Positions 1-9,941 of a DNA stretch of 64,000 bases are shown piece by piece. Numbering within the stretch: position 1 is the first letter of the stretch; each line of letters opens with the position of its first letter. The notes under the pieces were generated by a model, which had not been told where the DNA came from, searched no databases, and was given only the letters and a program-made list of their open reading frames with translations. A program made the position numbers and the translations under genes. This DNA is from Sternotherus odoratus (Eukaryota; Chordata; Testudines; Kinosternidae), in the NCBI GenBank assembly GCA_032164245.1, contig JAVMKO010000005.1:48066193-48130192 (forward strand), written 5' to 3'.

Positions 1-117
1 CAAAGCCCTGACTGGGATGATTTAGTTGGGGATTGGTCCTGCTTTGAGCCGGGGGTTGGACTAGATGACCTCCTGAGGTCCCTTCCAACCCTGATAGTCT
101 ATGATTCTATGCTCTGT
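1..117 (+). mobile_element. CR1 LINE 3' end (5' cut by window edge)
   Basis: This is the last part of a CR1 retrotransposon in sense orientation. It reads through the typical 3' UTR phrases (GGGGATTGGTCCTGCTTTGA, then GGTTGGACTAGATGACCTCC) and ends in the short octamer-like tail TCTATGATTCTATG. The same phrases occur reverse-complemented at 10583 and 58083. CR1 copies are usually 5'-truncated, so only the 3' part being present is normal. No coding capacity remains here. Confidence 0.93.
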
Positions 118-1373
118 CTGCACTTGAACTGCTACAGTAGCACAGCTACAGCACTGCAGTCACTCCGCTGTAGCACTAGTGTAGAAACTAGCTACACGAC
201 TGGGAAGAGTTCTCACAACTGCATAGGTAACTCCACCACCCCGAGAGGCCATAGGTAGGTCGATGGAAGAATTTGCCCATTGGCATTTGCCCATTATATT
301 AACTTGGGTGTGGATTGTTTAAGGCCCCCCTGGTACAATTGTGGCCCCTTACTCCCACCCCTGCTCAGCCCAGTATGTTGGCTCTCTGAGCTTGCAATCC
401 AACTTGTCTCGGGCTTCTGGGAACTGCGAGTTGGCTGGAAAAGATTCTGGTGGGGAAGATGAGTGATAACAGCCCTGGGACTTGAGTGGATTCAGGGATG
501 GGGGCAGGGTTGTGGGAGAGATAGAAACAGCCATGAGATGGGAGAAGATTCCTGTAGGTCACATGGCTTCTGATGCAGTGGGGAACACGTACGTATTAGG
601 AACTATGAATCAAGAGTGGACGGCTAGGAAGGAGCCTCCAGGCAATGCCAGTTGCCATGTGGTCTAACTGCCAACAGCCCTGAGAGGAACAGGCCCTGGG
701 ATGCAGCACAGGGTAGGTGGCATGGTTTGGATGTTTCCACCTCATCTGATACAATCTATACTACTGAGCATGCCAGAGGAGTGCTGTTCAATAGGAATGA
801 CCCGTGATGCCAGGTTAATTCTGTTTACAAAAGAATAAATATTATAGCGGTGTCTTATAAGAGAGAATCAATAGCTTCCTTTTGCTGGGTGATCCCTTCA
901 TGTCTTCGAAAATCGATTTGCCGCCCCCTCCACCCCCCACTGCACAGCTATCTGGTTTTCGGGGTGACGGGGGGGTCAGGCGGTTATCGAAGTATATCTG
1001 AATTTACAATATTAACGACTCACTACGATGTGGCCGCAGGTTCACGGTGAATTAATTATCTGTTTAAGAAGCCATGAAGAAATCAATCAATGAAAATTTC
1101 TCACTCTTTTAAGAGCAAGGGAGCTTGTCAGTTGTTTTTTTTTTTTTTAATGTGCTGCATTTAAAGGGACAGGAATGTCGTCTCTGAGGGCTGTGTTGGA
1201 GACATCTGCAGGTGCGAGGGGTGTAAAGCAAGCCAGTGGTTGGCAAGGGGCTCTTTCCCACTCACTGATCTCTCCACAGGACACTGGCCAGGGTTCATTT
1301 CAATGGGACTAGAGTTAGGCCAACCCTGGCCTTATCTAGACCAGGATTTAAAGACGGGGTGATCATGTGCTAA
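118..1373. other. Unassigned sequence, nothing recognised
   Basis: No coding exon, RNA gene or recognisable transposon is seen. There is a short oligo-T run near 1135-1148 and a moderately C-rich patch near 920-940. Open frames here are under 70 codons and have no family resemblance. Confidence 0.6.
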
Positions 1374-1502
1374 TAGGGTGACCAGATGTCCTGATTTTAT
1401 AGGGACAGTCCTGATTTTGGGTTTTTTTTCTTGTATAGGCCCCTATTACCTCTCCCCCTCATCCCCTGTCTTGATTTTCAAATTTGCTGTCTGGTCACCC
1501 TA
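1374..1502. mobile_element. hAT-type mini-element (TAGGGTGACCAGA family), copy 1
   Basis: A 129-bp non-autonomous DNA transposon. It starts TAGGGTGACCAGATGTCC and ends TGTCTGGTCACCCTA, so the ends are inverted repeats. The 8-bp flanks are TGTGCTAA (1366-1373) and TGTCCTAA (1503-1510), a target duplication with one mismatch, which fits the hAT superfamily. A second copy lies at 31973-32094 with a perfect duplication. The element carries no open frame of its own. Confidence 0.88.
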
Positions 1503-1944
1503 TGTCCTAACATGTTTTAAGTCTCGTGTGCGCAAGTCACCCTGGTGTGGTGTATTCGCCGCAGAGTTAACTTGTGTTAGAACCCAAGCCCTGTCCACAC
1601 CTGAAACACTTGAACTCGAGTGCGGTGGGGCTTTGAACTCAAGGTAGCCGGCCCATTGTGGGAGTTATCACCCTCAGCTGCTGCCGGGGTCACTCTGGGG
1701 CGCAAATTCTGTCGCTCTGCACCGGGGTGATTTCACAGTGTGGCACTCGCTCTCGCTGGGCTCCTTTGGGTGTCCCTGGAGCCAGTTAACGCTGCCGAGA
1801 GGACACAGCTGGTGCCGTTAGCAGGTGCTAAGATGCTCCAGTTGCGGCCCAGCTCAGATCCTCGGATTCAGTCAACCCAGCCTAGCCCGGTCACAGTACA
1901 TGCTGTCTTGGCTGGACTCCATGTCTAGAACATGTTAGCTAGCA
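1503..1944. other. Unassigned sequence
   Basis: No recognisable gene or repeat. Slightly GC-rich, without a clear CpG-island character. Confidence 0.5.
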
Positions 1945-2285
1945 ATACCACAGATGCCTCCCACCCCCGCCCCAAAGTCCCCGCCCAAACTCCGCCCCTC
2001 CCCACCCCTATTGGACCCCTCCCCAAATCCCCGCCCAGACCCCACCGCCTTCCCTGAGTGCACCGCCTTCCCCCTCCTCCCCGCTCCCTCTCAGGCTTGT
2101 CGCCAAGCGCTGGGATGGGGGAGAAACAGGATGCGGCGGCGCGCTCGGGGGGGAGGCGGAGCGGAGGTGGAGGTGAGCTGGGACGGGGGGGAGTGCGGGG
2201 AGCTGCGGTGGGTGCAGAGCATCCATCAATTTTTCCCTGGGGTGCTCCAGCCCCCACAGAGTTGGCGCCTATGAGCAGCACCCCT
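1945..2285. repeat. GC-rich patch, probably the body of a non-autonomous transposon
   Basis: The left half is dominated by C-rich phrases such as CCCCGCCCAAACTCCGCCCC and the right half by G-rich ones, so a fold-back is possible. The right part (GGGTGCTCCAGCCCC..GGCGCCTATGAGCAGCACC) resembles sequence I know from abundant turtle repeats. I could not find matching terminal repeats or a target duplication, so the boundaries are approximate. A small CpG-rich promoter is the alternative reading, but no first exon follows. Confidence 0.4.
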
Positions 2286-2628
2286 TTTATCCTGACAAGG
2301 GCACTGAGTGCTTTTAAACACCCTCACGCCCTAGCAATGAGGCTGTGTAAGTGCCTATGTAGGTTTAGGGCATGATCCTGTAGGAGCCCCTTCGTTACAC
2401 AAGGTGCCTGTGCTACAGTCTGCGCGTCTATTTGTAGCTAAGTTTGTGGGGCCCTTGGTGAGCCCAATAGTGTCTCTGTTTGTAAGGCCATGAATGCTGC
2501 ATCTCATCACGTCCACAAATACAGGGAACGGTCTCAGCACCAATGGATGGAACCCGAGTGATCTGGGCGATCAAAGGGGACACGCAAAGCCCAACATCCC
2601 AACCCTGGGCATATGTCCCACATTGCAT
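2286..2628. other. Unassigned sequence before the minisatellite
   Basis: No gene or repeat family recognised. Confidence 0.4.
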
Positions 2629-3419
2629 GTGCCCCTCTCCCCGTGCACCTGCCCCACGTTGCACGTGCCCCTCTCCCCGTGCACCTGCCCCACATTGCAC
2701 GTGCCCCTCTCCCGGGGCACCTGCCCCACGTTGCACGTGCCCCTCTCCCCGTGCACCTGCCCCACGTTGCACGTGCCCCTCTCCCGGTGCACCTGCCCCA
2801 CATTGCACGTGCCCCTCTCCCCGTGCACCTGCCCCACATTGCACGTGCCCCTCTCCCCGTGCACCTGCCCCACATTGCCGTGCCCCTCTCCCGGTGCACC
2901 TGCCCCACGTTGCACGTGCCCCTCTCCCCATGCACCTGCCCCACGTTGCACGTGCCCCTCTCCCCGTGCACCTGCCCCACGTTGCACGTGCCCCTCTCCC
3001 GGTGCACCTGCCCCACATTGCACGTGCCCCTCTCCCCGTGCACCTGCCCCACGTTGCACGTGCCCCTCTCCCCGTGCACCTGCCCCACGTTGCACGTGCC
3101 CCTCTCCCCGTGCACCTGCCCCACGTTGCACGTGCCCCTCTCCCGGTGCACCTGCCCCACATTGCACGTGCCCCTCTCCCTGTGCACCTGCCCCACGTTG
3201 CACGTGCCCCTCTCCCGGTGCACCTGCCCCACATTGCACATGCCCCTCTCGCCGTGCACCTGCCCCACATTGCACATGCCCCTCTCCCCGTGCACCTGCC
3301 CCACATTGCACGTGCCCCTCTCCCGGTGCACCTGCCCCACGTTGCACGTGCCCCTCTCCCCGTGCACCTGCCCCACGTTGCACGTGCCTCTCTCCCCGTG
3401 TGCCTGTCCCACATTACAC
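2629..3419. repeat. 36-bp minisatellite, about 22 units
   Basis: Tandem units of 36 bp, of the form GTGCCCCTCTCCCCGTGCAC followed by CTGCCCCACGTTGCAC. Unit 7 lacks one base, which shifts the reading frame. Variants differ mainly at two places (CCCCGTG or CCCGGTG; ACGTTG or ACATTG), and the order near units 8-17 hints at a four-unit (about 144-bp) higher-order period. Because 36 is a multiple of 3, several long open frames (Pro/Cys/His-rich on one strand, Gly/Arg-rich on the other) exist on both strands. They are by-products of periodicity, not genes. Each cac|gtg junction creates a CACGTG E-box palindrome; I count 18. The minus strand has repeated GGGG runs. Confidence 0.95.
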
Positions 3420-3651
3420 ATGCATGTGCCCCTCTCCCGGCACACCTGCCCCACATTGCATGTGCCCCTTACTCTGTGCACCTGCCCCACATTGTACATA
3501 TCCCTACCCCACATTGCACATGTCCCTCATCCCATGAACCCTCCTCCCATTGCTTATGCCCCTCACCCTGTGCATCTGCTCCACATTGCATGTGCCCCTA
3601 GCCAACATTGCACCTGCCCCACTCTGCACCTGCCCCTCACCCTCCCTGCAG
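3420..3651. repeat. Degenerate edge of the minisatellite
   Basis: The 36-bp unit continues with growing divergence and deletions (CACATTGCATGTGCC, CACATTGTACATATCCC and similar) and fades into a C-rich pyrimidine stretch. That stretch ends in CCCTCCCTGCAG, a good splice-acceptor shape, directly before the first putative exon of the transposase pseudogene. Confidence 0.7.
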
Positions 3652-3776
3652 ACCCCTGCCGCATGTCGCGCATGAAACCCAGACTGAGCAGTAAGGCCAA
3701 ACTAGCACGGGGCATTGAAGCCCTGGCAGATCTGGACGAGGGGAGCCCAGCTGCAAACCCTGACTGCGCTAGAAAG
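3652..3776 (+). pseudogene. Putative exon 1 of the hAT transposase pseudogene
   Basis: The segment is flanked by a polypyrimidine tract with CTGCAG and by AAG|GTGAGC, both close to splice consensus. The ATG at 3663 opens a 38-codon frame rich in Lys/Arg at first and acidic later, ending exactly in phase 0. Such basic, unstructured N-termini are common in ZMYM1-like proteins. It could be a chance arrangement, but phase agreement with the segment at 4420 supports it. Confidence 0.55.
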
Positions 3777-4419
3777 GTGAGCGGAGAAGCCAGGGGGCGA
3801 GGCTGAAAGCTGCGATCCCCTAGCAATCCCATCCGAAAATGGCCGCCTCCCAACCCCATAATTCTACTGGAACGAGCCGCACGGCGTCCACGCCAGGCAC
3901 ACCCAGAGTGGAGAGCAGAGCCCATATTGACACAGGAGCATCTGTGGCAGTAATTGTCACGCAGCCTGGCAAATTGCGGACATGTGCCAACCTCTCCAGC
4001 CACTCGGCGCGGCGGCAGCCACACAGCCGGCCCAGGCCAGGCTTACCCAGTGACTGGGGGGGTCGAAGAGTGATGTGTGCTGCAGGGAGAGCTGGGGGCA
4101 GGGTGTCCAGGGCCGATGGGAGTGTCTGTATGTCTGGGTGCTCTCCCCACTCAGCATGACCAGGCAAAGGGACACGGCCCAGCGAAATTCACACCAGTAT
4201 CAGAGAACAGCTGGGATTTCTATACTGGACCCACCCACCCTCCATACTTGACCCTGGGTCTAACCCCCCCACTCCCAGCCTGGGATCCATACTGTACCCC
4301 TAATTGCCTGAGGTGTAGCTCCATTGTTATCAATGGAGTACTCCTGATTTACACCAGTGCAAGTGTGTGTGTGTGGGAAGGTCCTCCTTCTCTCCTAACG
4401 TTTTTTTTCTCCTACTAAG
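3777..4419 (+). other. Putative intron between the two N-terminal exons
   Basis: Bounded by GTGAGC and a TTTTTTTTCTCCTACTAAG acceptor. It contains a palindromic repeat half-element near 4310-4366 (GTGTAGCTCCATTG...ATCAATGGAG...GATTTACACCAG) and a short GT run near 4367. No other feature is seen. Confidence 0.45.
4310..4368. repeat. Palindromic MITE-like repeat, partial
   Basis: Shares the core CTCCATTG..TCAATGGAG and the arm GATTTACACCAG with the fuller copy at 46922-47007. I know this palindrome as a very abundant short repeat in turtles and crocodilians. Confidence 0.5.
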
Positions 4420-4659
4420 GCTGGTGGTGAGGAAGCCCAGGTGAACACTAGCGCAAGTGAACCTGCTGCATCTGATGAAAAGGAGCAGCCTCCTATGACT
4501 TCTCTAGCTGCAGTCTCACCCCACAACTCTGAAGACTTCCCCAGTGATAGTAATACAAGAATATCCTTCTCCAGTGATCCAGGCGAGTGGGACATGACTT
4601 CTCAAGATCTCATTCCATATTGGACTGAGAAGGGTCCACAGAAATACCAGAATCTAGAT

Positions 4660-5208
4660 CAGGGTGGGCAAACCTTTTGGCCAGAGGTCCACTTCGGGGT
4701 TGTAAAATTGCACGGAGAGCCAGGTAGGAAAGGCTGTGCCTCCGCAAACAACCTGGCCCCGCGCCTCATCCGACCTGCTCCCTGCTCCCTGCTCTCACTT
4801 CCTGCTCCTTGGCTGCCCCCCTCACAATCCCTGACCCATCCAACTCCCCCTGCTCACCCCCTCTTGAGGCAACCCCATCCGCAACAGACCCCCCAGGACT
4901 CCCACCCCCCATCCAACCCCGCCTGCTCCCTGGCGGCCCCCCTGGGACTGCCTGCCTGTTATGCAGCCCCCGGCTCTAGCTCTGGGCCCCTTACCACGCT
5001 GCTCAGCAGCATATCTGGCATCTGCGTGGAGCCAGACACACTGCCCTGCCCCCCAGAGCACTGCCTGCGTGGCGTGCTAAGGCTCTGGGGGAGGGGGGAA
5101 GGTGGGGGCGGGGCCAGCGGCAGCCTCCTCTGCCGGGAGCTCAGGGGGCCAAGCAGGACAGTCCCATGGGCCGGATGTGGCCCGCGGGCCATAGTTTGGC
5201 CACCCCTG
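4660..5208. mobile_element. hAT-type mini-element (CAGGGGTGGGCAAAC family) inside the pseudogene
   Basis: A 549-bp element with ends CAGGGTGGGCAAACC and GTTTGGCCACCCCTG. The flanks are perfect 8-bp repeats ATCTAGAT (4652-4659 and 5209-5216), a hAT-type target duplication. Excising it and one duplicate rejoins the coding phase of the transposase (…YQNLD | ADF…). The interior is C-rich then G-rich, with no transposase. The insertion is younger than the host pseudogene copy. Confidence 0.93.
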
Positions 5209-7011
5209 ATCTAGATGCTGACTTTTTATTGACAAAGTGAGAGAACACCAATCAGAATTGTTATCTGACCAAATCAATGTTTGAATATGTGAAGCCTAAC
5301 GAACAGATTGGCAAGCGAGAATGGCTCATCTATTCGCCTTCTAAGAAGAAAACGTAGTTTTTATTGCCACCTGCTTTCTGATACCAAAAATGGGGAATGT
5401 TCTGTGAAGGCTACATTACCAATCATGCAATGAATGAGCAGCATACGTTGTCAGTTAGCAGCTGCCATGCCCAAAAGAAAGTTAGAGGCAGAATTGATAC
5501 CCAAATGGAAAACCAGTTTTTGGAAGTGCGTGCTCGTTGGAAGAATGTTCTCAGACGCATGTTTGAAACCATCGTTTTTCTTGCTGAGCATGGTCTGCGG
5601 TTCCATGGCTCAGATGAGACTGTTGGATCGAAACACAATGACAATTGCCTTGGCATTCTAGAGCTAATCACTAAGTATGACTCTTTCTTAACTCAGCACA
5701 TCAATGAACATGCAAATCATGGAAAAGGCCATACATGGTATCAAAGACTATTTGTGATGAATTCATTGCACTGCTGGCAAAGATGACGCTATCAGCCATT
5801 TTAGATGAGATCAAAGATGTGGGATATTTTTCAGTGTCCATCGACTCAACACCTGATGTGTCATGTGTCGATCAGCTGACTATCATCTTGCATTATGTGT
5901 TACCCAGCGGACAAGTTGGGTGTTTCATGACCTCCTAAAACATCACCAGCCACACGGGAGATACTTGCCTCGTACCTATTCGATTTCCTCACCGAAAATG
6001 GGATTGACATCAGCCATTGTTGTAGCCAAAGCTATCACAATGCAAGTATGAGGGGCAAATATTCAGGGATGGAGACAAAGATAAAGGAGTGCAGTGCTTT
6101 GGTTGATTTCCTACCATGTGCTGCATGCTCACTCAACCTTGTTGGCCAGTCTGCAGTGGATTATTGTGTTGAAGCAGGGTTTTTTGGGGGTGGGATTTGT
6201 CCAAGAATTGTACAATTTTTTCTCTGCATCAACCAGTCATTGGATGATTCTTAGCGATTCACTACCAAAGGGATGCCTAGTGCCCAAGTCATTCTCAGGG
6301 ACACAGGGGAGTGCCAATGCTGAAGCTGTGAAGACAGTTGTTCTGGGATACCCCAACATCCTTGATGCGCTAGGGAGCATCGAGGAAGATGAATCTGAAA
6401 AATCAGCAACAAGAAAAGATGTGAAGATCCTGAGTGATGCAATACGCACTTTAGAAACTGGTATTTTGTGTGAGGGCTGGAATTGTATACTTCAGCCATT
6501 CAGCAGGTGCAGTCTGAGCTTGCGAAGTGCTCAAATTGACTGCTGTAAACCTAATGAGATGCCTTGGAAATGTTCTTCAACTAATTTGGGATAGTTTTGA
6601 TGAGTATGAAATTCAGGGGGCTGCAAGGACTGCTAACCATGAATATAGGTCAGCCAAACGCTGCAAAAGACAGAAGACATGTGACAATGCAACTGCTCAC
6701 TCATTCAGTGACAAGGAGGCCTTCGGCGTTAATACCTTCATCACAATCATCGACAATCTGAAGAGTTCATTAGAACATCGGATTGAGGCGTACAAAAATA
6801 TTGACAAAACCTTTAAAGTACTGACAAATTTTTCATCTAACATTTCAAGTTCCGAAGTCAGTGAAGGTATCAAACAACTGTGTCAGAAGTACTCAGACAA
6901 TCTACCAGTAGATTTGACTAACAAATGTCTTCAATGTGTTGACTTCACATCACTCTCAGATATAGAAAGAGAAGATGATGAAAGCAAATCTATTGGGATG
7001 TACTGAGTTAT

Positions 7012-7111
7012 TAGCCCATTGCTCCAATACTTTTGTTAGTCTATAAGGTGCCACAGGACTCTTTGTCGCTTCTGCATATCCAGACTAACACAGCTACCTC
7101 TCTGATTCTTC
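7012..7111 (+). mobile_element. Penelope-like element fragment inside the pseudogene
   Basis: Contains TTTTGTTAGTCTATAAGGTG, CCACAGGACTCTTTG and CAGACTAACACAGCTACC, the common tail also seen at 8141 and 58476. It is flanked by AGTTATTA (7006-7013) and AGTTATCA (7112-7119), a likely target duplication with one mismatch. The left boundary is uncertain by a few bases. It splits the transposase region just before its C-terminal dimerisation part. Confidence 0.75.
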
Positions 7112-7364
7112 AGTTATCACTGAATCCAATGTGATAGAATGTTTCCCAGACCCTGAAACTGCATGATGGCTGTATTTGTCACTAATGATCACTAGCTGTA
7201 TTGGAGAACGTTCCTTCTCTTTTCTAACAAGGGTCAAAAACGTCCTCCGATCCACCATTCCTCAAGAGCATCTCTGTGCTTTGTCCCTCTTGAGCATTAA
7301 GAATGAAATCATCGGGTCTTTGAATTACGATGACATCATTCCTGACTTTGCCACAGCTAAAGCT

Positions 7365-7402
7365 GGTGTGTGTGTGTGTGTGTGTGTGTGTGGGGGGGGG
7401 TG
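7365..7402. repeat. (GT)n followed by oligo-G
   Basis: A simple dinucleotide run of GT ending in a G run, directly after the last recognisable transposase codons. Confidence 0.95.
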
Positions 7403-8140
7403 GTTTATTCGAAGGATTGAGTGTAGTAAGAGTAGAATAAACTTGTTAATTTTACATAAATAAATAAGATGTAAATATGTATGTAGAGAAATGTTTGATG
7501 ATTTCATAATTTTTTGCAATATGTAGTTCAAACTTAGGCCCTTCCCTCCCACTAGCATTAGGCCCCTAATAACCTTAATCTAGCCCTGGCTAGTGCACAT
7601 GGTTTGATGTCATTTTGCCAGGTGTAACCAGAGCATGAATGGGGTGGAAGAAGGAGGCTGCTGGAGTCAGAGGTGGTGCATCAGGGCTGCTTATCACAGA
7701 CACTCAGTCTGTGCTTGTCAGCTGGCTGTCGTGTCCGGGCTGTGAGCCAGAGCAGCAGAGCACTTAAGGTGCTCAGGGATGCAGGGCAGGTGATGACACC
7801 ACCCTTCGTTGGTCTGCCAAGAGCCCAGGAGGTGTCCTGGCCCTGAGAGAAGGGAGACCTGGGAGAGGCCTGTTGACAGGAAGCACTAGGAAGGGATACA
7901 GGGAAGCAGTAGCAAGGCATCTGATGAAGCAATTCTTGACTACTGATTGTAGGGCCCCAGACTGGAGCCCGGTGTAGTGGAAGAGCCTGGGTCCCCCCCA
8001 CCAGCCACAGGGGAAAGTGATATGAGGCTCTGGAGAAGAGGCTAAGGACTGCTGAAATCCCTGGCAGAAGGGAGTGAGGACTCCCTTCCCAGAGTCAGGG
8101 CAGGAGATGTTTTATAAGGACAATGAACTGTTATTTGGTG
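7403..8140. other. Unassigned sequence
   Basis: AT-rich at first, then ordinary composition. No gene or repeat recognised. Confidence 0.45.
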
Positions 8141-8785
8141 AAAGAACAAGGAGTGCTAGTGGCACCTTAGAGACTAACAAATTTATTTGGGCATAAGCTT
8201 TCGTGGGCTAAAACCCAGTTCATCAGATGCATGGAGTGGAAAACACAGTAGAAATATATATAGAAATATGTAGAAATCCGTTAGTCAAACCTACTGGTAG
8301 ATTGTCTGGGTACTTCTGAGACAGTCATATATATATACACACACACACACAGAGGGAACATGAGAAGGTGGAGGTTGCCATACCAACTCTAAGAGACTAA
8401 TAAATTAAGGTGGACTATTATCAGCAGGAGAAAAAAACTTTTGTAGTGATAATCATAATGGCCCATTTCAAACAGTTGACAAGAAGGTGTGAGCAACAGT
8501 AGGGGGAAACTTAGCATGGGGAAATAGATTTCAGTTTGTGCAATGACCCAGCCACTCCCAGCCTTTATTCAAGCCTAATTTAATGGTATCCAGTTTGTAA
8601 ATTAATTCCAGTTCTGCAGTTTCTTGTTGGAGTCTATTGTTGAAGTTTTTTTTTGTTGAAAATTGCCACTTTGTGACTAAAACTTTACCTGGCCAGAGCG
8701 TTTGGGAATATTTCCACCCTGTGTGATCCACACAGCACTGGTCCAAGTCCCTGGACCTAGTCCTCAAGTCCTGGTTCTTACTTTG
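8141..8785 (-). mobile_element. Penelope-like retroelement fragment
   Basis: Read on the minus strand, the end nearest 8141 carries TTTGTTAGTCTCTAAGGTGC, preceded by AGCCCACGAAAGCTTATGCC and, further upstream, an older body with a 78-codon open frame (8531-8767, ...YKLDTIKLGLNKGWEWLG...). The arrangement agrees with long-terminal (pLTR) parts of Penelope-like elements of reptiles. A TATATATACACACACA microsatellite sits inside near 8327-8352. The outer limit near 8785 is approximate; there is no reverse transcriptase or GIY-YIG nuclease left. Confidence 0.7.
8193..8231 (-). ncRNA. Hammerhead-ribozyme-like motif in the Penelope-like fragment
   Basis: On the minus strand the sequence reads CTGATGA, then ACTGGG-TTTTAG-CCCAC, then GAAA, the order of the two conserved core strings around stem II of a hammerhead ribozyme. 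Penelope-like elements are known to carry such motifs. Stem II here has a mismatch at its base, and stems I and III are short (GCAT/ATGC), so activity is doubtful. It could be a mere remnant. Confidence 0.45.
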
Positions 8786-8914
8786 AAACCTTCAGACTTT
8801 AGTGGCACTTTCGAGGCACAAAGCCTCCAGAATCTGCCTAAGATGGAATGAAGTAAACTCTCTAGTATATTACAATAGTTATTTATATTTCTGCTGCTCC
8901 TTGCAGTCACAATT

Positions 8915-9145
8915 CAAACCAGGGTTACCTTGCGCTGGGCACTCTATGTCCACATAGCAAAAGACAATTCCTGCACTGAAGATGTTATAATCCCATTCAA
9001 CAGTGGCTGGGAGCGGAAACAGAGACACTGAGAGATGAAGTGACTTGCCCAAGGCCATACAGTAGGTCATTGTCAGAGCAGGGGCTAGAATTGGGATCTC
9101 CTGAATCCCAATCCAGTTCCCTATATGCAGATTTGTACTGCCTCT
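8915..9145 (-). mobile_element. MIR-type SINE
   Basis: Reads, reverse-complemented, as the CORE-SINE pattern: GAAGTGACTTGCCCAAGGCC is the antisense of the tRNA-derived 'gaccttgggcaagtcactt' core, followed by the antisense of the box-like 'ggactgggactcaggagatcc' part. Divergent copy, no target duplication seen. Confidence 0.75.
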
Positions 9146-9941
9146 CTGCTGAGTGCCTGCTGGGGCATATTGAAATTTCAAATACTGGGAGTTTTGTTTA
9201 CGACAGGCTCGTCTTTGCCCAGTTTTTGAATGTCCATTTTCATGTTGCTATGACTTGAAGTAGAGTTTGGTTTCAGAGCTTTTGTATCTCTACTAATCAG
9301 CACTCACTCATCCAGCAGTGTTTCCTACTGGTCCTGAGTGGCGGGCAAGGTAATTACTCTCCATGGATGAGATTAGAAGCCATTCTTTTCCAGGACACAT
9401 TTTCAGCAGTGCCTAAGGAGCACGCGTCTCATTGACTCGGTGCTCCAAAATTCCTTAGGCTCTTATGAAAATCTCCCCCTTGATTCTTTCTACCCTGTTG
9501 AAAGCTTTCTAAGCATCTCAAACACCCTCCAGTGCAGTGCATCAGGCAGAGTGGATTATATTTATGACCCTTCTGACAGCCAATGCTGGTCCCAGTGTAC
9601 TAATTATGATCACTCTTTTGAGTTGTCTGTCTAGGAGTTGGCCAAGAACTAATAGAAGAAATCAGCTGTAGAATGAGCATGTGGATTCTGCATAGTTCTT
9701 GGCCTTTCTCTCTGTTAATGTATGACTGACACAATAGCATTTGATATGATCACAGGTTACTGTCTTCTGGCAATAGTATGGCCTGACCAGACTTTGAATC
9801 TACATTGTACAACCATGGCAGTGACTTGCCAACTCCTGCTATTGCTAATTAGATCATTACCAAGGAATGGTGAACCAGCCAATGCCTGTACCACGGGGGT
9901 ACCTGGATCCTGCCGTGAAAACCTGCCAAAAGTGAAATACA
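9146..9941. other. Unassigned sequence
   Basis: No gene or recognised repeat. Confidence 0.45.

Larger units (their letters stand above)
3652..7372 (+). pseudogene. Decayed ZMYM1-like hAT transposase gene (two N-terminal exons plus body)
   Basis: This was a transposase of the hAT type found in ZMYM1-like proteins (DUF4371 plus hAT dimerisation domain). Exon 1 (3652-3776) follows a CTGCAG acceptor, has ATG at 3663, reads 38 codons (MSRMKPRLSSKAKLARG...) and ends at AAG|GTGAGC. Exon 2 starts after CTACTAAG at 4420 in the same phase and reads through YWTEKGPQKYQN to 4659. There a hAT mini-element (4660-5208) is inserted. After it, phrases such as GKREWLIYSPSKKK (about 5310), LRFHGSDET and SIDSTPDVSCVDQLTI (about 5840) match the N-terminal and RNase H-like parts of the family. 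The dimerisation helix CIGERSFSFLTRVKNVLRST lies near 7198. Stops (TGA near 5239, TAG near 5356) and frameshifts near 5390, 5740, 5940, 6190 and 6520 break the frame, and a Penelope-like fragment interrupts it at 7012. The coding body resembles a transposon, but the splice-like N-terminus may reflect a once-domesticated or multi-exon gene. Confidence 0.85.

Noticed and set aside
1945..2285. CpG-island promoter
   Set aside because: CpG-rich but no exon follows, and the text resembles transposon interiors in this genome.
2494..3806. Long open frames (326-397 codons) on both strands over the minisatellite
   Set aside because: They arise because the 36-bp unit is a multiple of three and has few stops; composition is repetitive and no homologue is known.
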